DNA from: Sphingopyxis italica
GTDB taxonomy: Bacteria > Pseudomonadota > Alphaproteobacteria > Sphingomonadales > Sphingomonadaceae
Length of the DNA: 64,000 nt
Direction of reading: 5' to 3'
Assembly: GCF_011926545.1 (NCBI RefSeq)
Contig: NZ_JAATIT010000004.1
Location: 473,796 to 537,795, forward strand
Made by a program: the position numbers and the translations under genes
Notes under the pieces: model-generated
What the model was told of the DNA's origin: nothing
Seen by the model: the letters and a program-made list of their open reading frames with translations, nothing else
Database searches by the model: none
Shown: in pieces, positions 47,122 to 56,351 of the stretch
Position numbering within the stretch: the first letter of the stretch is position 1
Layout of the letters: the number at the start of each line of letters is the position of its first letter

Positions 47122-47147
47122 CCCCTCCCGCAGGCGGGAGGGGTTTT
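47122..47147. repeat. R5-type hairpin followed by T4 on the plus strand
   Basis: CCCCTCCCGC-ag-GCGGGAGGGG is a perfect 10-base stem followed on the plus strand by TTTTGG. On the minus strand, where nrdB ends 11 bases away, no T run follows. It may still slow or end nrdB transcription. Confidence 0.6.
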
Positions 47148-47157
47148 GGTTTGTCGC

Positions 47158-48222
47158 TTACTCGGCGGCGATGCCGGCTTTCGCGAACATGTCCTCGCCG
47201 TCGTTTTCGGCGTCGCCCGCGGGGGCGGCGTCTTCGCTGGTCTTGGCCTTCTTGCGGCTGTCGAAGCTGGTCCACACCGTGTTCCAGTCGCCGCGCGTCG
47301 CGCCCTTGCTGTACTCGGTCGCGCGCGTTTCGAAGAAGTTGGCGTGCTCGACGCCGTTCAGCAGCGGGGCGAGCCAGGGGAGCGGGTGTTCGTCGATCAT
47401 GTAGATCGGCTGGAAACCGAGCTGCCCGAGGCGCCAGTCGGCGATGTAGCGGATGTAGCGCTTGATTTCCTTGGGCGTCATGCCGGGGACGGGGCCCTGT
47501 TCGAACGCGAGGTCGATGAACGCATCCTCGAGCCGCACCGTTTTCTGGCAGGTGTCGATGATGTCTTCCTTCACCGCCTTGGTCAGGCAGCCGCGTTCCT
47601 TGGTGAAGGTGTGGAACAGCTTGATGATGCCTTCGCAGTGGAGGCTTTCGTCGCGGATCGACCAGCTGACGATCTGGCCCATGCCCTTCATCTTGTTGAA
47701 GCGCGGGAAGTTCATCAGCATCGCGAAGCTGGCGAAAAGCTGCAAGCCTTCGGTAAAGCCGCCGAACATCGCGAGCGTGCGCGCGATATCCTCGTCATTG
47801 TCGACGCCGAACTGCTGCATATAGTCGTGCTTGGCGCGCATCTCGTCATATTCGAGGAACATGCCATACTCGCTTTCGGGCATGCCGATCGTGTCGAGCA
47901 GGTGGCTGTACGCCGCGATATGCACGGTTTCCATGTTGCTGAACGCGGTCAGCATCATCTTGATCTCGGTCGGCTTGAACACGCGGCCATATTTGTCGTG
48001 GTAGCAATCCTGCACCTCGATATCGGCCTGGGTGAAGAAGCGGAAAATCTGGGTGAGCAGATTGCGCTCATGGTCGCTGATCTTTTGCGCCCAGTCGCGG
48101 CAATCTTCGCCCAGCGGCACTTCCTCGGGAACCCAGTGGATCTGCTGCTGGCGCTTCCAGAAATCGAACGCCCAGGGATATTCGAAGGGCTTGTAGGTCT
48201 TGCGGGCTTCTAGAAGGGGCAT
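47158..48222 (-). CDS. nrdB: Class Ia ribonucleoside-diphosphate reductase, beta subunit
   Basis: The 354-residue protein carries the diiron/tyrosyl radical centre: SNMETVHIAAYSHLLDTIG gives the Glu, His and radical Tyr, and SIRDESLHCEGIIKLFH supplies further Glu and His ligands. The C-terminal end is acidic with EDMFAKAGIAAE. It pairs with NrdA (48339-50297) to reduce ribonucleotides aerobically. The two genes are separated by an R2b repeat of about 70 bases and probably share a transcript from the nrdA promoter. Confidence 0.96.
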   Translation of the reverse strand: MPLLEARKTYKPFEYPWAFDFWKRQQQIHWVPEEVPLGEDCRDWAQKISDHERNLLTQIFRFFTQADIEVQDCYHDKYGRVFKPTEIKMMLTAFSNMETVHIAAYSHLLDTIGMPESEYGMFLEYDEMRAKHDYMQQFGVDNDEDIARTLAMFGGFTEGLQLFASFAMLMNFPRFNKMKGMGQIVSWSIRDESLHCEGIIKLFHTFTKERGCLTKAVKEDIIDTCQKTVRLEDAFIDLAFEQGPVPGMTPKEIKRYIRYIADWRLGQLGFQPIYMIDEHPLPWLAPLLNGVEHANFFETRATEYSKGATRGDWNTVWTSFDSRKKAKTSEDAAPAGDAENDGEDMFAKAGIAAE

Positions 48223-48248
48223 GGCGGGCTATCCTCGGTTTTTATTTT

Positions 48249-48320
48249 GTCATCCCCGCGAAAGCGGGGACCCGGTGCTGCGTAACCCCGCCCTGGGTTC
48301 CCGCTTTCGCGGGAATGACA
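48249..48320. repeat. Palindromic repeat, family R2b
   Basis: gtcatccccgcgaaagcggg and cccgctttcgcgggaatgac are inverted arms. The overall plan resembles R2a but the inner core is CGCGAAAGCG. A second copy is at 57339-57410. It lies between nrdA and nrdB. Confidence 0.8.
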
Positions 48321-48338
48321 GGAAGGGGGAGTGCCGCC

Positions 48339-50297
48339 TTATTGGCAGGCCAGGCACTCGTCGTAATCGGTGCTTTCGGCGCTCAGTTCGAACTTCGCGG
48401 CCTCGGGCGTGTTGTCGGCTTCGACCCCGCCCGCGAAGCCGGCGCGCTGCACCGACTTGGACCGCAGGTAATAGAGCGATTTGATGCCGAGTTCCCACGC
48501 GCGATAGTGGAGCATGAGCAGATCCCATTTCTCGACGTCCGCCGGGATGAACAGGTTCAGCGAGGCCGCCTGGTCGATGTAGGGCGTGCGGTCGGCGGCG
48601 AGTTCGAGCAGCCAGCGCTGGTCGATCTCGAAGCTCGTCTTGTAGCAGTCCTTCTCGTCCTGCGTCAGGAAGTCGAGGTGCTGGACGCTGCCGCCCTTTT
48701 CGAGGATCGAGTTCCAGATATTGTCGCTGTTCTTCGCCTTGTCGACGAGCAGCGCCTCGAGGTGCGGGTTGCGGATCGAGAAGCTGCCCGACAGCGTCTT
48801 GTGCGTATAGATGTTCGCCGGGATCGGCTCGATGCACGCGCTGGTGCCGCCGCAGATGATCGAAATCGACGCGGTCGGCGCGATCGCCATCTTGCAGCTG
48901 AAACGCTCCATCACGCCCTGATCGGCGGCGTCGGGGCAGGGGCCGCGCTCGTTGGCGAGCAGCATCGACGCCTGATCGACCTGCGCGCGGATATGCTTGA
49001 AGACGCGCAGGTTCGACGATTTCGCCATCGCGCCCTCGAACGGCAGGCCGCGCGCCTGCAGGAAGCTGTGGAAGCCCATGACGCCGAGGCCGACCGAGCG
49101 TTCGCGGCTCGCGCTATATTTGGCGCGCGCCATTTCGGGCGGGGCGCGGTCGATATAATCCTGGAGGACGTTATCGAGCATGCGCATGACGTCCTCGATG
49201 AAGACCTTGTCGCCGTTCCACTCGTCCCAGGTTTCGAGATTGAGCGACGAGAGGCAGCAGACCGCGGTGCGATCGTTGCCGAGATGGTCGCGGCCGGTGG
49301 GCAGCGTGATTTCCGAGCAGAGGTTCGAGGTGGTGACCTTGAGCCCCAGGTCGCGGTGATGCTTGGGCATCATGCGGTTCACCTGATCGATGAAGATGAT
49401 ATAGGGCTCGCCCGTCGCGAGGCGCGTTTCGACGAGCTTCTGGAACAGGCTGCGCGCGTCGACGGTGCCGCGGACGCTCTGGTCCTTCGGCGAGCGGAGG
49501 TTGAATTCACTGCCGTCGCGGACGGCTTCCATGAACTCGTCGGTGATGAGGACGCCGTGGTGGAGGTTCAATGCCTTGCGGTTGAAGTCGCCCGAGGGTT
49601 TGCGGACCTCGAGGAACTCCTCGATCTCGGGGTGCGAGACGTCGAGGTAGCAGGCGGCCGAGCCGCGGCGGAGGCTGCCCTGCGAAATCGCGAGGGTGAG
49701 GCTGTCCATCACGCGGACGAAGGGGATGATGCCGCTGGTCTTGCCGTTCAAACCGACGGGTTCGCCGATGCCGCGCACCGCGCCCCAATAGGTGCCGATG
49801 CCGCCGCCGCGGCTGGCGAGCCAGACATTCTCGTTCCACGTGCCGACGATGCCCTCAAGGCTGTCGTCGACCGAGTTGAGGTAGCAGCTGATCGGCAGGC
49901 CGCGGCCGGTGCCGCCGTTCGAGAGCACGGGGGTGGCGGGCATGAACCACAGCTTCGAGATATAATCGTAGAGGCGCTGGGCGTGATCCTGATCGTCGGC
50001 ATAGGCGTCGGCGACGCGCGCGAAGAGATCCTGGTATGATTCGCCGGGGAGGAGATAGCGGTCCTGCAGCGTTTCCTTGCCGAAATCGGTGAGCAGCGCG
50101 TCACGGCTCGCGTCGGTCGCGATGGAGAAGCGGCGCGCGTGAACCTTGGGCTCGCTGCCGTCATTGAGCTTTGCTGCGGGCGCCGAATCGGGAGCCGATT
50201 CGCCCGTCGATTCGGGCGTCACCGGAGCGTCATTCTTCGCCAGTTCCATCGTCGCCACGTCGCTCGTCTCCACTCGTTCGCTTTCCCGAAAATCCAT
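48339..50297 (-). CDS. nrdA: Class Ia ribonucleoside-diphosphate reductase, alpha subunit
   Basis: The product of about 652 residues contains LYDYISKLWFMPATPVLSNG, the catalytic TSNLCSEITLP (active-site Cys in NLCSEI), SSLNLETWDEWNG and the C-terminal DYDECLACQ with the shuttle Cys pair. It lacks a recognisable N-terminal ATP-cone, so overall activity control by dATP may be absent. I chose the ATG at 50297 with GGGGAC upstream; the first conserved residues begin much later (KVHARRFSIATDASRD). The promoter likely lies in 50300-50540, where gcactatagg-like sequence might be an NrdR site, uncertain. Confidence 0.95.
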   Translation of the reverse strand: MDFRESERVETSDVATMELAKNDAPVTPESTGESAPDSAPAAKLNDGSEPKVHARRFSIATDASRDALLTDFGKETLQDRYLLPGESYQDLFARVADAYADDQDHAQRLYDYISKLWFMPATPVLSNGGTGRGLPISCYLNSVDDSLEGIVGTWNENVWLASRGGGIGTYWGAVRGIGEPVGLNGKTSGIIPFVRVMDSLTLAISQGSLRRGSAACYLDVSHPEIEEFLEVRKPSGDFNRKALNLHHGVLITDEFMEAVRDGSEFNLRSPKDQSVRGTVDARSLFQKLVETRLATGEPYIIFIDQVNRMMPKHHRDLGLKVTTSNLCSEITLPTGRDHLGNDRTAVCCLSSLNLETWDEWNGDKVFIEDVMRMLDNVLQDYIDRAPPEMARAKYSASRERSVGLGVMGFHSFLQARGLPFEGAMAKSSNLRVFKHIRAQVDQASMLLANERGPCPDAADQGVMERFSCKMAIAPTASISIICGGTSACIEPIPANIYTHKTLSGSFSIRNPHLEALLVDKAKNSDNIWNSILEKGGSVQHLDFLTQDEKDCYKTSFEIDQRWLLELAADRTPYIDQAASLNLFIPADVEKWDLLMLHYRAWELGIKSLYYLRSKSVQRAGFAGGVEADNTPEAAKFELSAESTDYDECLACQ

Positions 50298-50784
50298 CGC
50301 ATTCGTCCCCGTTCCGATCGCGCACATGGGTGCGCTTGTTCCTGTCTTGTTCGACTCGGGACGAAGCCCCGATCCTAGCATCTAAAACCCGTCCGCGGGG
50401 CACTTTTTTGGGCGCAGAAAGGGTTTTTCCGCGTCCATATGCGATGGACGACGGAAATCCGCCACTTGCAGCCGAATACTATTTCTTGGGGTGCCCCCGT
50501 GGTTGAACCACCACCTATAGTGCCACGTCGGCGCGGCGATGCAAGACGGTAAATGACAGGTTGAAGACTCAACTCGTCGATAATTTGATTCGTCTCGTCG
50601 CTGCCGATGGACGTTTCCACGCGCGCGGGCAAGGCATTCCGCGGCTTTGCGGGGCGAAACGACGGATACCCGTCACGATCGGAATTTTTCGGTCGGGAAG
50701 AGGGGCTTGCCGTGGCGCGTTCACGGCTGCGGAAAAATGCGATGCGGGGTCCGTACGGTTTCGCCCGGCGCGCGAAATCGGTGC
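50298..50784. other. Long spacer upstream of nrdA
   Basis: This 487-base stretch holds no credible gene. It should contain the nrdA promoter on the minus strand and ends at the terminator of the 20-codon gene. Frames seen in it are Arg-rich and run across the terminator stem, so I treat them as chance. Confidence 0.6.
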
Positions 50785-50785
50785 C

Positions 50786-50825
50786 GGACAAAAAGAAAGG
50801 GCCTCGACAATGCCGAGGCCCTTTC
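50786..50825 (-). terminator. Rho-independent terminator after 20-codon gene
   Basis: On the minus strand a 12-base perfect stem (GAAAGGGCCTCG / CGAGGCCCTTTC) with a seven-base loop is followed by TTTTTGTCC. It starts 21 bases after the tiny gene stop. Confidence 0.93.
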
Positions 50826-50846
50826 TCTAACTCTAATGTTTCCAGG

Positions 50847-50909
50847 TCAGGCCTGTGCGCCACCGTTGCCGGAGCCGCCGCCACCCAGGAATCGCCAAAA
50901 CCAACCCAT
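50847..50909 (-). CDS. 20-residue putative micropeptide (MGWFWRFLGGGG)
   Basis: ATG at 50909 follows ACAGGAG at good spacing; the product is MGWFWRFLGGGGSGNGGAQA. The aromatic and basic start (WFWRFL) could insert into a membrane interface; the Gly-rich rest is flexible. A strong terminator follows immediately. The TTAA-rich palindrome upstream and the separate terminator suggest a small transcript of its own, or the end of the EAL gene transcript. A real ribosome site on so short a gene is notable, but translation is unproved. I know no family. Confidence 0.5.
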   Translation of the reverse strand: MGWFWRFLGGGGSGNGGAQA

Positions 50910-50959
50910 GACAAATCTCCTGTTTAGACTGCCCACGAGGAACAGTTAACGGAGCATAT

Positions 50960-50990
50960 ACCTTAATTAGTAAGGTAAATCGAGTCTTAA
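50960..50990 (-). promoter_or_regulatory. Palindrome and CtrA-like half sites upstream of micropeptide gene
   Basis: ACCTTA-attag-TAAGGT (50960-50976) is a perfect inverted repeat. Next to it, TAAA-N7-TTAA (50976-50990) is one mismatch from the CtrA consensus TTAA-N7-TTAA. TATATG on the minus strand nearby may be a -10 element. These lie 51 to 81 bases before the micropeptide ATG. Confidence 0.35.
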
Positions 50991-51017
50991 CTATAAGCAT
51001 TGCCGCCAGTTTGGCAG

Positions 51018-53324
51018 TTATGCGATGCGGTTTTGAGGATGGGCGCTGAGGGTCGCGGTCAGTTCGGAAAACAATTGCGGTTTTCCAAGATGATAGCCCT
51101 GGCCGACATCGCAGCCGAGGCCAACGAGCAGCGCCATGGTTTCGGCATCTTCGATGCCTTCGGCGACCGCGACGGCGCCGAGGCGATGCGCAAGATCGAT
51201 CGTCGATTTGACCACTTCGAGGTTCCGCTGCGAATCGCGCATCGTCATCACGAATCGCTTGTCGATCTTGATCTCGTCGGCTTCGATCTCGGTCAGATAT
51301 TCGAGGTTCGACTGGCCGGTGCCATAATCGTCGATCGACAGGCGGATGCCGGTGCGGCGCAGCTGCGCGAGCGTCTGGCGCGCCTGGCGGCTGTTTTCGA
51401 TCTGCGCGGTTTCGGTGATCTCGATCGTCAAAATCTCGGGCGGCAGGTGATGCGCGGTCAGCATCACGCGGATCGTGCCGACGAGATCGCTGTGGTCGAG
51501 CAGGCTCGCCGAGAGGTTGACCGACATGTTGATGTGGAGGCCGCGCTCGCGCAGCTGCGCCGCCGAGCGGATCGCCTGATCCATTACGAACAGCGTGAGG
51601 CGATAGATGTCCTGGCTCTTTTCGGCCTGGACGATGAATTCGTCGGGCGGGATCGGCCCGCGCGTCGGGTGCGTCCAGCGCGCAAGCGCCTCGACCCCGA
51701 CGAGCTTGTTCGTCGCGATGGCATATTGCGGCTGGAAGGCGACCCAGATGTCGCCGCCGGTCAGCGCGTCTTCGAGCTGCGAGTGGAAGCTCAATTGCCA
51801 GCCCGCGTCTTCCTTTTGGCGCGAGGTATATTTGGTCCACAGCGACCGCGTGCGGATCGCGCGTTCGGCGGCGACGAGCGCGGCGGCGAGGCGCTGCGCG
51901 TTCGAGCCTTCGAATTCGTCGTTGACCCCGAAGGCGATCGCGACGTCGACGCGCAGTTCGCCGATCGTCAGCGGCGCGTTGAACAGCGCCGCGAGGCCGG
52001 CGAGCTGCCCCTCGATCTGGCTGTGCTGATAATAGGGCACAAGCCATGCGAAGGTGCCGTCGAGATCGTGATGGAGCGTCGTGCCCTGCGAGGCGAGCTG
52101 GAGGCGGCGGGTGACCTGTTCGACGAGCTTGGCGATGCCGTCGCCGGGGATGAAGGCGGCGAGATCCTCGAAATTGACGACCTTGGCAGCGACGACCGTC
52201 GCGCTGCCGAATGCCGCCTGCGAGCGCAGGGCTTCGAAATTCGGCAAGCCCGACACCGGGTTTTCACGCTGCGCCGAGCGGCGGCGGCGGGTGCGCGAAA
52301 CATTGGCGCTGACCGCCGCCATCAGGAAGCAGGCGCCGCCGATCTGGGTCGCTATGAGCGACAAGCCCAAAGCAACCTTGGCCGCGACAAGCAGCAGCGT
52401 CGTGACCAGCGCGACACGCGAATACCAGCGTCCGCTTTGCCACGTCAGCGCGCCGATCAGGATGATCGAGGTGATCGCAAGAGCCGGGAGCCAGCCGATG
52501 TCGACGGGATCGCCGCGCTTGAGCGCCTCGCCCGCGATCAGGTGAATATAGGCACCAGGCAGCTTGTCGTGGCCGGGCAGATAATGTTTGTCCGGCGATG
52601 CGGCGGCGGTGAATGCGAAGATCACATCCTTGCCGCGCAGGAGTTCGGGGTCGAGCTTTCCCGTCATCACATCGATCGCGCTATATTGTTTGATCGTGTC
52701 GGTGTCATAGGAAAGGTCGAGAGCAAAAATTTCCGGCCGGGCGGGTTGCCGGTCGGCCAGTTTGGCGGAGAAACTGGGCAACAAGCGACCATTCGCCGAA
52801 ACCGCGAGAGGCACTTTCCACACCTGCCAGAATTCATATTCCCAGCAGATACAGGCTTGTTGCGCGCGGGTGCCGAACGCGGGGTCGGGCCAGTAATCGA
52901 CCACAGCGGTGGTGCCCGTCGTGCTGCTTCCCGGTACGGCGAGCACGATCCGTCGACCCATATCCCGAACGGCATTTACCAGCTGGGGAAAGTCGCGGTC
53001 TTTGAGGCGGCGTTCATAGGAAAAATCGACGAAAAGCCGCTTGGCGGGCGACGCGTCGACCGCGCTGATCAATTGAGCGTGATGCGAGACGTCGAAATCC
53101 TTGTTTTCGACGGCCTGCATTGTCCTGTCGTCGAGGCCGACGACAACGGTGTCGCCCGACACCGGCCGCCAGGCGACGCTGCCCACCGCGGCCTCGATGA
53201 TACGGTCGATCGGTTCGGTGATCGCCGACAACCCCGCCGCGATGCTGAGCAGCAGCGAGAAGGCGATCGTTCGCCAGCTGATGATCAGACTTTTGACCGG
53301 GAAGGGCACGCACGTCTCCAGCAA
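51018..53324 (-). CDS. CHASE2-domain cyclic-di-GMP phosphodiesterase (degenerate GGDEF, EAL)
   Basis: The 768-residue protein has an N-terminal helix, an extracytoplasmic CHASE2 domain (VVVGLDDRTMQAVE, KRLFVDFSYERR, GKDVIFAFTAAASPDKHYLP), three membrane helices (about 285-370), a GGDEF-like domain that starts NPVSGLPNFEALRSQ but lacks a GGDEF signature, and an EAL domain. The EAL residues look intact: GVEALARWTHP, LTIEITETAQIE, LSIDDYGTGQSNLEYL, ADEIKIDKRFV and VAEGIED. It should cleave cyclic di-GMP to pGpG, controlled by an outside signal. It could balance the diguanylate cyclase at 15121-16299. Confidence 0.9.
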   Translation of the reverse strand: MLETCVPFPVKSLIISWRTIAFSLLLSIAAGLSAITEPIDRIIEAAVGSVAWRPVSGDTVVVGLDDRTMQAVENKDFDVSHHAQLISAVDASPAKRLFVDFSYERRLKDRDFPQLVNAVRDMGRRIVLAVPGSSTTGTTAVVDYWPDPAFGTRAQQACICWEYEFWQVWKVPLAVSANGRLLPSFSAKLADRQPARPEIFALDLSYDTDTIKQYSAIDVMTGKLDPELLRGKDVIFAFTAAASPDKHYLPGHDKLPGAYIHLIAGEALKRGDPVDIGWLPALAITSIILIGALTWQSGRWYSRVALVTTLLLVAAKVALGLSLIATQIGGACFLMAAVSANVSRTRRRRSAQRENPVSGLPNFEALRSQAAFGSATVVAAKVVNFEDLAAFIPGDGIAKLVEQVTRRLQLASQGTTLHHDLDGTFAWLVPYYQHSQIEGQLAGLAALFNAPLTIGELRVDVAIAFGVNDEFEGSNAQRLAAALVAAERAIRTRSLWTKYTSRQKEDAGWQLSFHSQLEDALTGGDIWVAFQPQYAIATNKLVGVEALARWTHPTRGPIPPDEFIVQAEKSQDIYRLTLFVMDQAIRSAAQLRERGLHINMSVNLSASLLDHSDLVGTIRVMLTAHHLPPEILTIEITETAQIENSRQARQTLAQLRRTGIRLSIDDYGTGQSNLEYLTEIEADEIKIDKRFVMTMRDSQRNLEVVKSTIDLAHRLGAVAVAEGIEDAETMALLVGLGCDVGQGYHLGKPQLFSELTATLSAHPQNRIA

Positions 53325-53424
53325 TTGCCGGTCCGCATCTAGTGCCAGATGGTTATCATCGCGTTAATTATGAATGAAATCCCGCGTCGCGCCGTGACGC
53401 GTCCGGCGCAGGATTCCGGAGGTT

Positions 53425-55167
53425 TCAGGCGATCGCCGGCAGCGGTTCGAGCGCCGCGTCGCCGGCGAGCGCCGACGCCGCCAGCCCGGTCGCCGCGGGG
53501 ACGATCTGCTGAAGGTAGAAGCGCGTCGAGACGATCTTCGCCTCGAGGAAGGCGCGGTCGCCGTGCTCCTCGTCGAGCGCGGCGCGCGCCGCCTTGTGCT
53601 GGATCGCCATCAGCCAGCCGCAGGTCGCCGTCGCGAGCATGGTGAGATAGGGGTAGCTGCCCGCGAGCCGGTCGCCGGTGTTCGCATTGACCATCCAGTC
53701 GGTGACCGCGCGGCACGCGTCGACGAGCTGCTGCAATTCGGGGAAATCCGCGGCGCCGTGCGCGATATCGTCGATCAGGCCGCGAACGAGATCGCCCCCC
53801 GCCATGCCGAGCTTGCGCCCGACGAGATCGGCGGCCTGGATGCCGTTGGTGCCTTCGTAGATCGGGGCGATGCGCGCGTCGCGATAATGCTGCGCGGCGC
53901 CGGTTTCCTCGATGAAGCCCATGCCGCCGTGCACCTGCACGCCGAGGCTCGCGACCTCGCAGCCGATGTCGGTGGCGTGCGCCTTGACCAGCGGGATGAG
54001 GATGTCAGCGCGCATCGCGGCCGCCTCGTCACCGAGTTTGCCGAAGTCGATCTGCGCCGCGGCATAGTAAGTGAGCGCGCGCGCGGCCTCGGTCTGCGCG
54101 CGCATTCGCCACAGCATGCGGCGGACGTCGGGGTGCCGGTCGATGGTGACGGGGGTGCGGTCGGGCGAGCCCGCGAGCGCCGACTGGACGCGTTCGGCGG
54201 CGAAGCGCTGCGCCTGCTGCGTCGCGCGTTCGCCGATCTGGATGCCTTGGCAGCCGATCATCAGCCGCGCATTGTTCATCATCACGAACATCGCGCGCAT
54301 GCCGCCCATTTCGTCGCCGACGATCTCGCCGAGGCAGTCTTCATCCTCGCCATAGACCATCACCGCGGTCGGCGAGCCGTGGATGCCGAGCTTGTGCTCG
54401 ATCGAGGCGCAGTGGACGCCGTTCGAAATCGTCGGCTTGCCGTCCGCGTCCAGGCGGTATTTGGGGACGAGGAAGAGCGAGATGCCGCGCGTTCCCTCGC
54501 TTGCGCCCGGGGTGCGCGCGAGGACGAGATGGACGATATTGTCGGAGAGGTCATGCTCGCCGAAGGTGATGAAGATTTTCTGCCCCTTGATCCTGTAGAG
54601 GCCCGCGTTCGGGCCTTCGGTGACCTTCTCCGCGGTCGAGCGCAGCGCGCCGACGTCGCTGCCCGCGGCGGGCTCGGTCAGGTTCATCGTGCCGTTCCAC
54701 TCGCCGGTGACCAGCTTCGGTAGCCAGGTCTGCCGCTGTTCCTCGGTGCCATAGGCCATCAGCGCGTGGATCGCGCCGGGGGTGAGGATGCTGCACAGCG
54801 AAAAGCCCATGTTCGCGCTGCCGAGCGCCTCGATCACCACCGTCGCGAGGGTGAAGGGCAGGTCCTGTCCGCCATAGGCGCCGGGGCCGTCGATACTGCC
54901 CCAGCCCGCCTCGACGAACTGTTTGTAGGCCTGCTTGAAGCCCGGGGGCATGGTGACCTTGCCGTCCTGCCACTTGGGGTTTTGGGTATCGCCGATGCGG
55001 TTGAGCGGCGCGTAGACGTCGGCGGCGAACTCGCCGATGCCGGTGACGATCGCCTCGACCATGTCGGGGGTCGCGGCGGCGAAACGCTCGTGCTGCGCCA
55101 TCGCGTCGATGCGTGCGATATGATTGAGGACGAAGAGCTGTTCGGTCGTGGGCGGCGTGTAAGACAT
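53425..55167 (-). CDS. Acyl-CoA dehydrogenase, DmdC-like long form
   Basis: The 580-residue FAD enzyme is longer than the classical 380-400 residues. It shows MNLTEPAAGSDVGALRSTAE and KIFITFGEHDLSDNI in the middle domain, the MGGMRAMFVMMNNARLMIG region, and QVHGGMGFIEETGAAQHYRD with ARIAPIYEGTNGIQA near the end, the latter carrying the catalytic Glu. The C-terminal extension is typical of DmdC/AcdB-like enzymes. It oxidises acyl-CoA thioesters, substrate unknown. It diverges from the tsaC-type gene by 51 bases. Confidence 0.9.
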   Translation of the reverse strand: MSYTPPTTEQLFVLNHIARIDAMAQHERFAAATPDMVEAIVTGIGEFAADVYAPLNRIGDTQNPKWQDGKVTMPPGFKQAYKQFVEAGWGSIDGPGAYGGQDLPFTLATVVIEALGSANMGFSLCSILTPGAIHALMAYGTEEQRQTWLPKLVTGEWNGTMNLTEPAAGSDVGALRSTAEKVTEGPNAGLYRIKGQKIFITFGEHDLSDNIVHLVLARTPGASEGTRGISLFLVPKYRLDADGKPTISNGVHCASIEHKLGIHGSPTAVMVYGEDEDCLGEIVGDEMGGMRAMFVMMNNARLMIGCQGIQIGERATQQAQRFAAERVQSALAGSPDRTPVTIDRHPDVRRMLWRMRAQTEAARALTYYAAAQIDFGKLGDEAAAMRADILIPLVKAHATDIGCEVASLGVQVHGGMGFIEETGAAQHYRDARIAPIYEGTNGIQAADLVGRKLGMAGGDLVRGLIDDIAHGAADFPELQQLVDACRAVTDWMVNANTGDRLAGSYPYLTMLATATCGWLMAIQHKAARAALDEEHGDRAFLEAKIVSTRFYLQQIVPAATGLAASALAGDAALEPLPAIA

Positions 55168-55218
55168 GGGTTGGGCACTTTGCTGGTGAATATCGTTGCG
55201 CGGGCGCTATAGCGCGGC

Positions 55219-56166
55219 ATGGCCGAAGCCTCAAAGTCCACAATTATACTTCCGTTCGATAGCGCAGCTATCGCCGAGGCGAAGACGCTGATCGCAGCGG
55301 GCGAGCCGGTCGCGGTGCCGACCGAGACAGTCTACGGCCTCGCCGCCGATGCGCGCGATCCGCAAGCGGTCGCGCGCATCTATGCCGCGAAAGGGCGGCC
55401 CGATTTCAATCCGCTGATCGTTCATGTGCCGGACCTCGACGCCGCCGAGCGGCTGGGGGTGTTCGGTGCGGTCGAGCGGTCGCTGGCGGCGCGCTTCTGG
55501 CCGGGACCGCTGACCCTGGTGGTGCCGCGGTCGGCCGACTGCCCGGTGGCGAGCATCGCGACGGCGGGGCTCGACACGATCGCGCTGCGCGTGCCGGGGC
55601 ACCGCGCGATGCAGGCGCTGCTCGCGGCAACCGGCGCGCCGCTCGCGGCCCCGAGCGCCAATGCGAGCGGGCGAGTGAGCCCGACCAAGGCGGAACATGT
55701 GCTGGCGAGCCTCGACGGGCGGATCGTGCTGGTGATCGACGATGGGCCGACGAGCGCGGGGGTCGAATCGACGATCGCGCGGGTCAAGGATGGCGCGGTC
55801 GAGATACTGCGGCCGGGGCCGGTGACGGCGGAGATGCTGGCGGCCGCGAGCGGGCTGCCGGTGACCGGGCGTCAGGGCGCCGACGTCGTCGCGCCGGGAA
55901 TGCTCGCGAGCCATTATGCGCCGGGCAAGCCGGTGCGGCTGGGGGCGGTGGATTTTGCCGAGGACGAATATGCGATCGGGTTCGGGGCGGTCGCGGGCGA
56001 TTATGATCTGAGCGCGGCGGGCGATTTGACCGAGGCCGCGGCACGGCTGTTCGACGCGCTGCACGCGGGGGCGGCGAGCGCGAAGGCGAAGATCGCGGTG
56101 GCGGCGATTCCGATGGAGGGGCTGGGCGCGGCGATCAACGACCGGCTTTCGCGCGCCGCGGTGTGA
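55219..56166 (+). CDS. L-threonylcarbamoyladenylate synthase, Sua5 type
   Basis: The 315-residue protein has the YrdC/TsaC fold with GEPVAVPTETVYGLAADARD, AKGRPDFNPLIVHV, RFWPGPLTLVVPRS and APLAAPSANASGRVSPT, and an additional Sua5 C-terminal domain (ASHYAPGKPVRLGA linker onward). It makes threonylcarbamoyl-AMP from Thr, bicarbonate and ATP for the t6A37 modification of ANN-decoding tRNAs. The start lacks a strong ribosome binding site but is the only one giving the full domain. Single-gene context. Confidence 0.94.
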   Translation: MAEASKSTIILPFDSAAIAEAKTLIAAGEPVAVPTETVYGLAADARDPQAVARIYAAKGRPDFNPLIVHVPDLDAAERLGVFGAVERSLAARFWPGPLTLVVPRSADCPVASIATAGLDTIALRVPGHRAMQALLAATGAPLAAPSANASGRVSPTKAEHVLASLDGRIVLVIDDGPTSAGVESTIARVKDGAVEILRPGPVTAEMLAAASGLPVTGRQGADVVAPGMLASHYAPGKPVRLGAVDFAEDEYAIGFGAVAGDYDLSAAGDLTEAAARLFDALHAGAASAKAKIAVAAIPMEGLGAAINDRLSRAAV

Positions 56167-56170
56167 ATTT

Positions 56171-56344
56171 GTTTCGCGCAAAGACGCGAAGACACGAAGA
56201 AGATACCTCAAAACCCGTTCGCCCTGAGCTTGTTGAAGGGCCGTTCTTTCTTGCAGCGCCAAAGAAGAACAGTGCTTCGACAAGCTCAGCACGAACGAAG
56301 TTTAAATGAGATCTTCTTCGCGCCTTTGCGCCTTTGTGTGAGAT
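56171..56344. repeat. Composite near-palindromic repeat, family R3, second copy
   Basis: Outer arms gtttcgcgcaaagacgcgaa and cgcgcctttgcgcctttgtg and inner arms ccctgagcttgttgaagggc and gtgcttcgacaagctcagca repeat the nested plan of 20281-20458 with more divergence. It lies between two convergent genes. Confidence 0.8.
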
Positions 56345-56351
56345 ATTTTTT

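Noticed and set aside
50480..50540. Possible NrdR boxes upstream of nrdA
   Set aside because: The gcactatagg-like string is only a partial match and no clear second box at the usual spacing is visible.
50375..50914. Minus-strand frame of 179 codons upstream of nrdA
   Set aside because: It reads through the strong terminator and has no ribosome site or domain.
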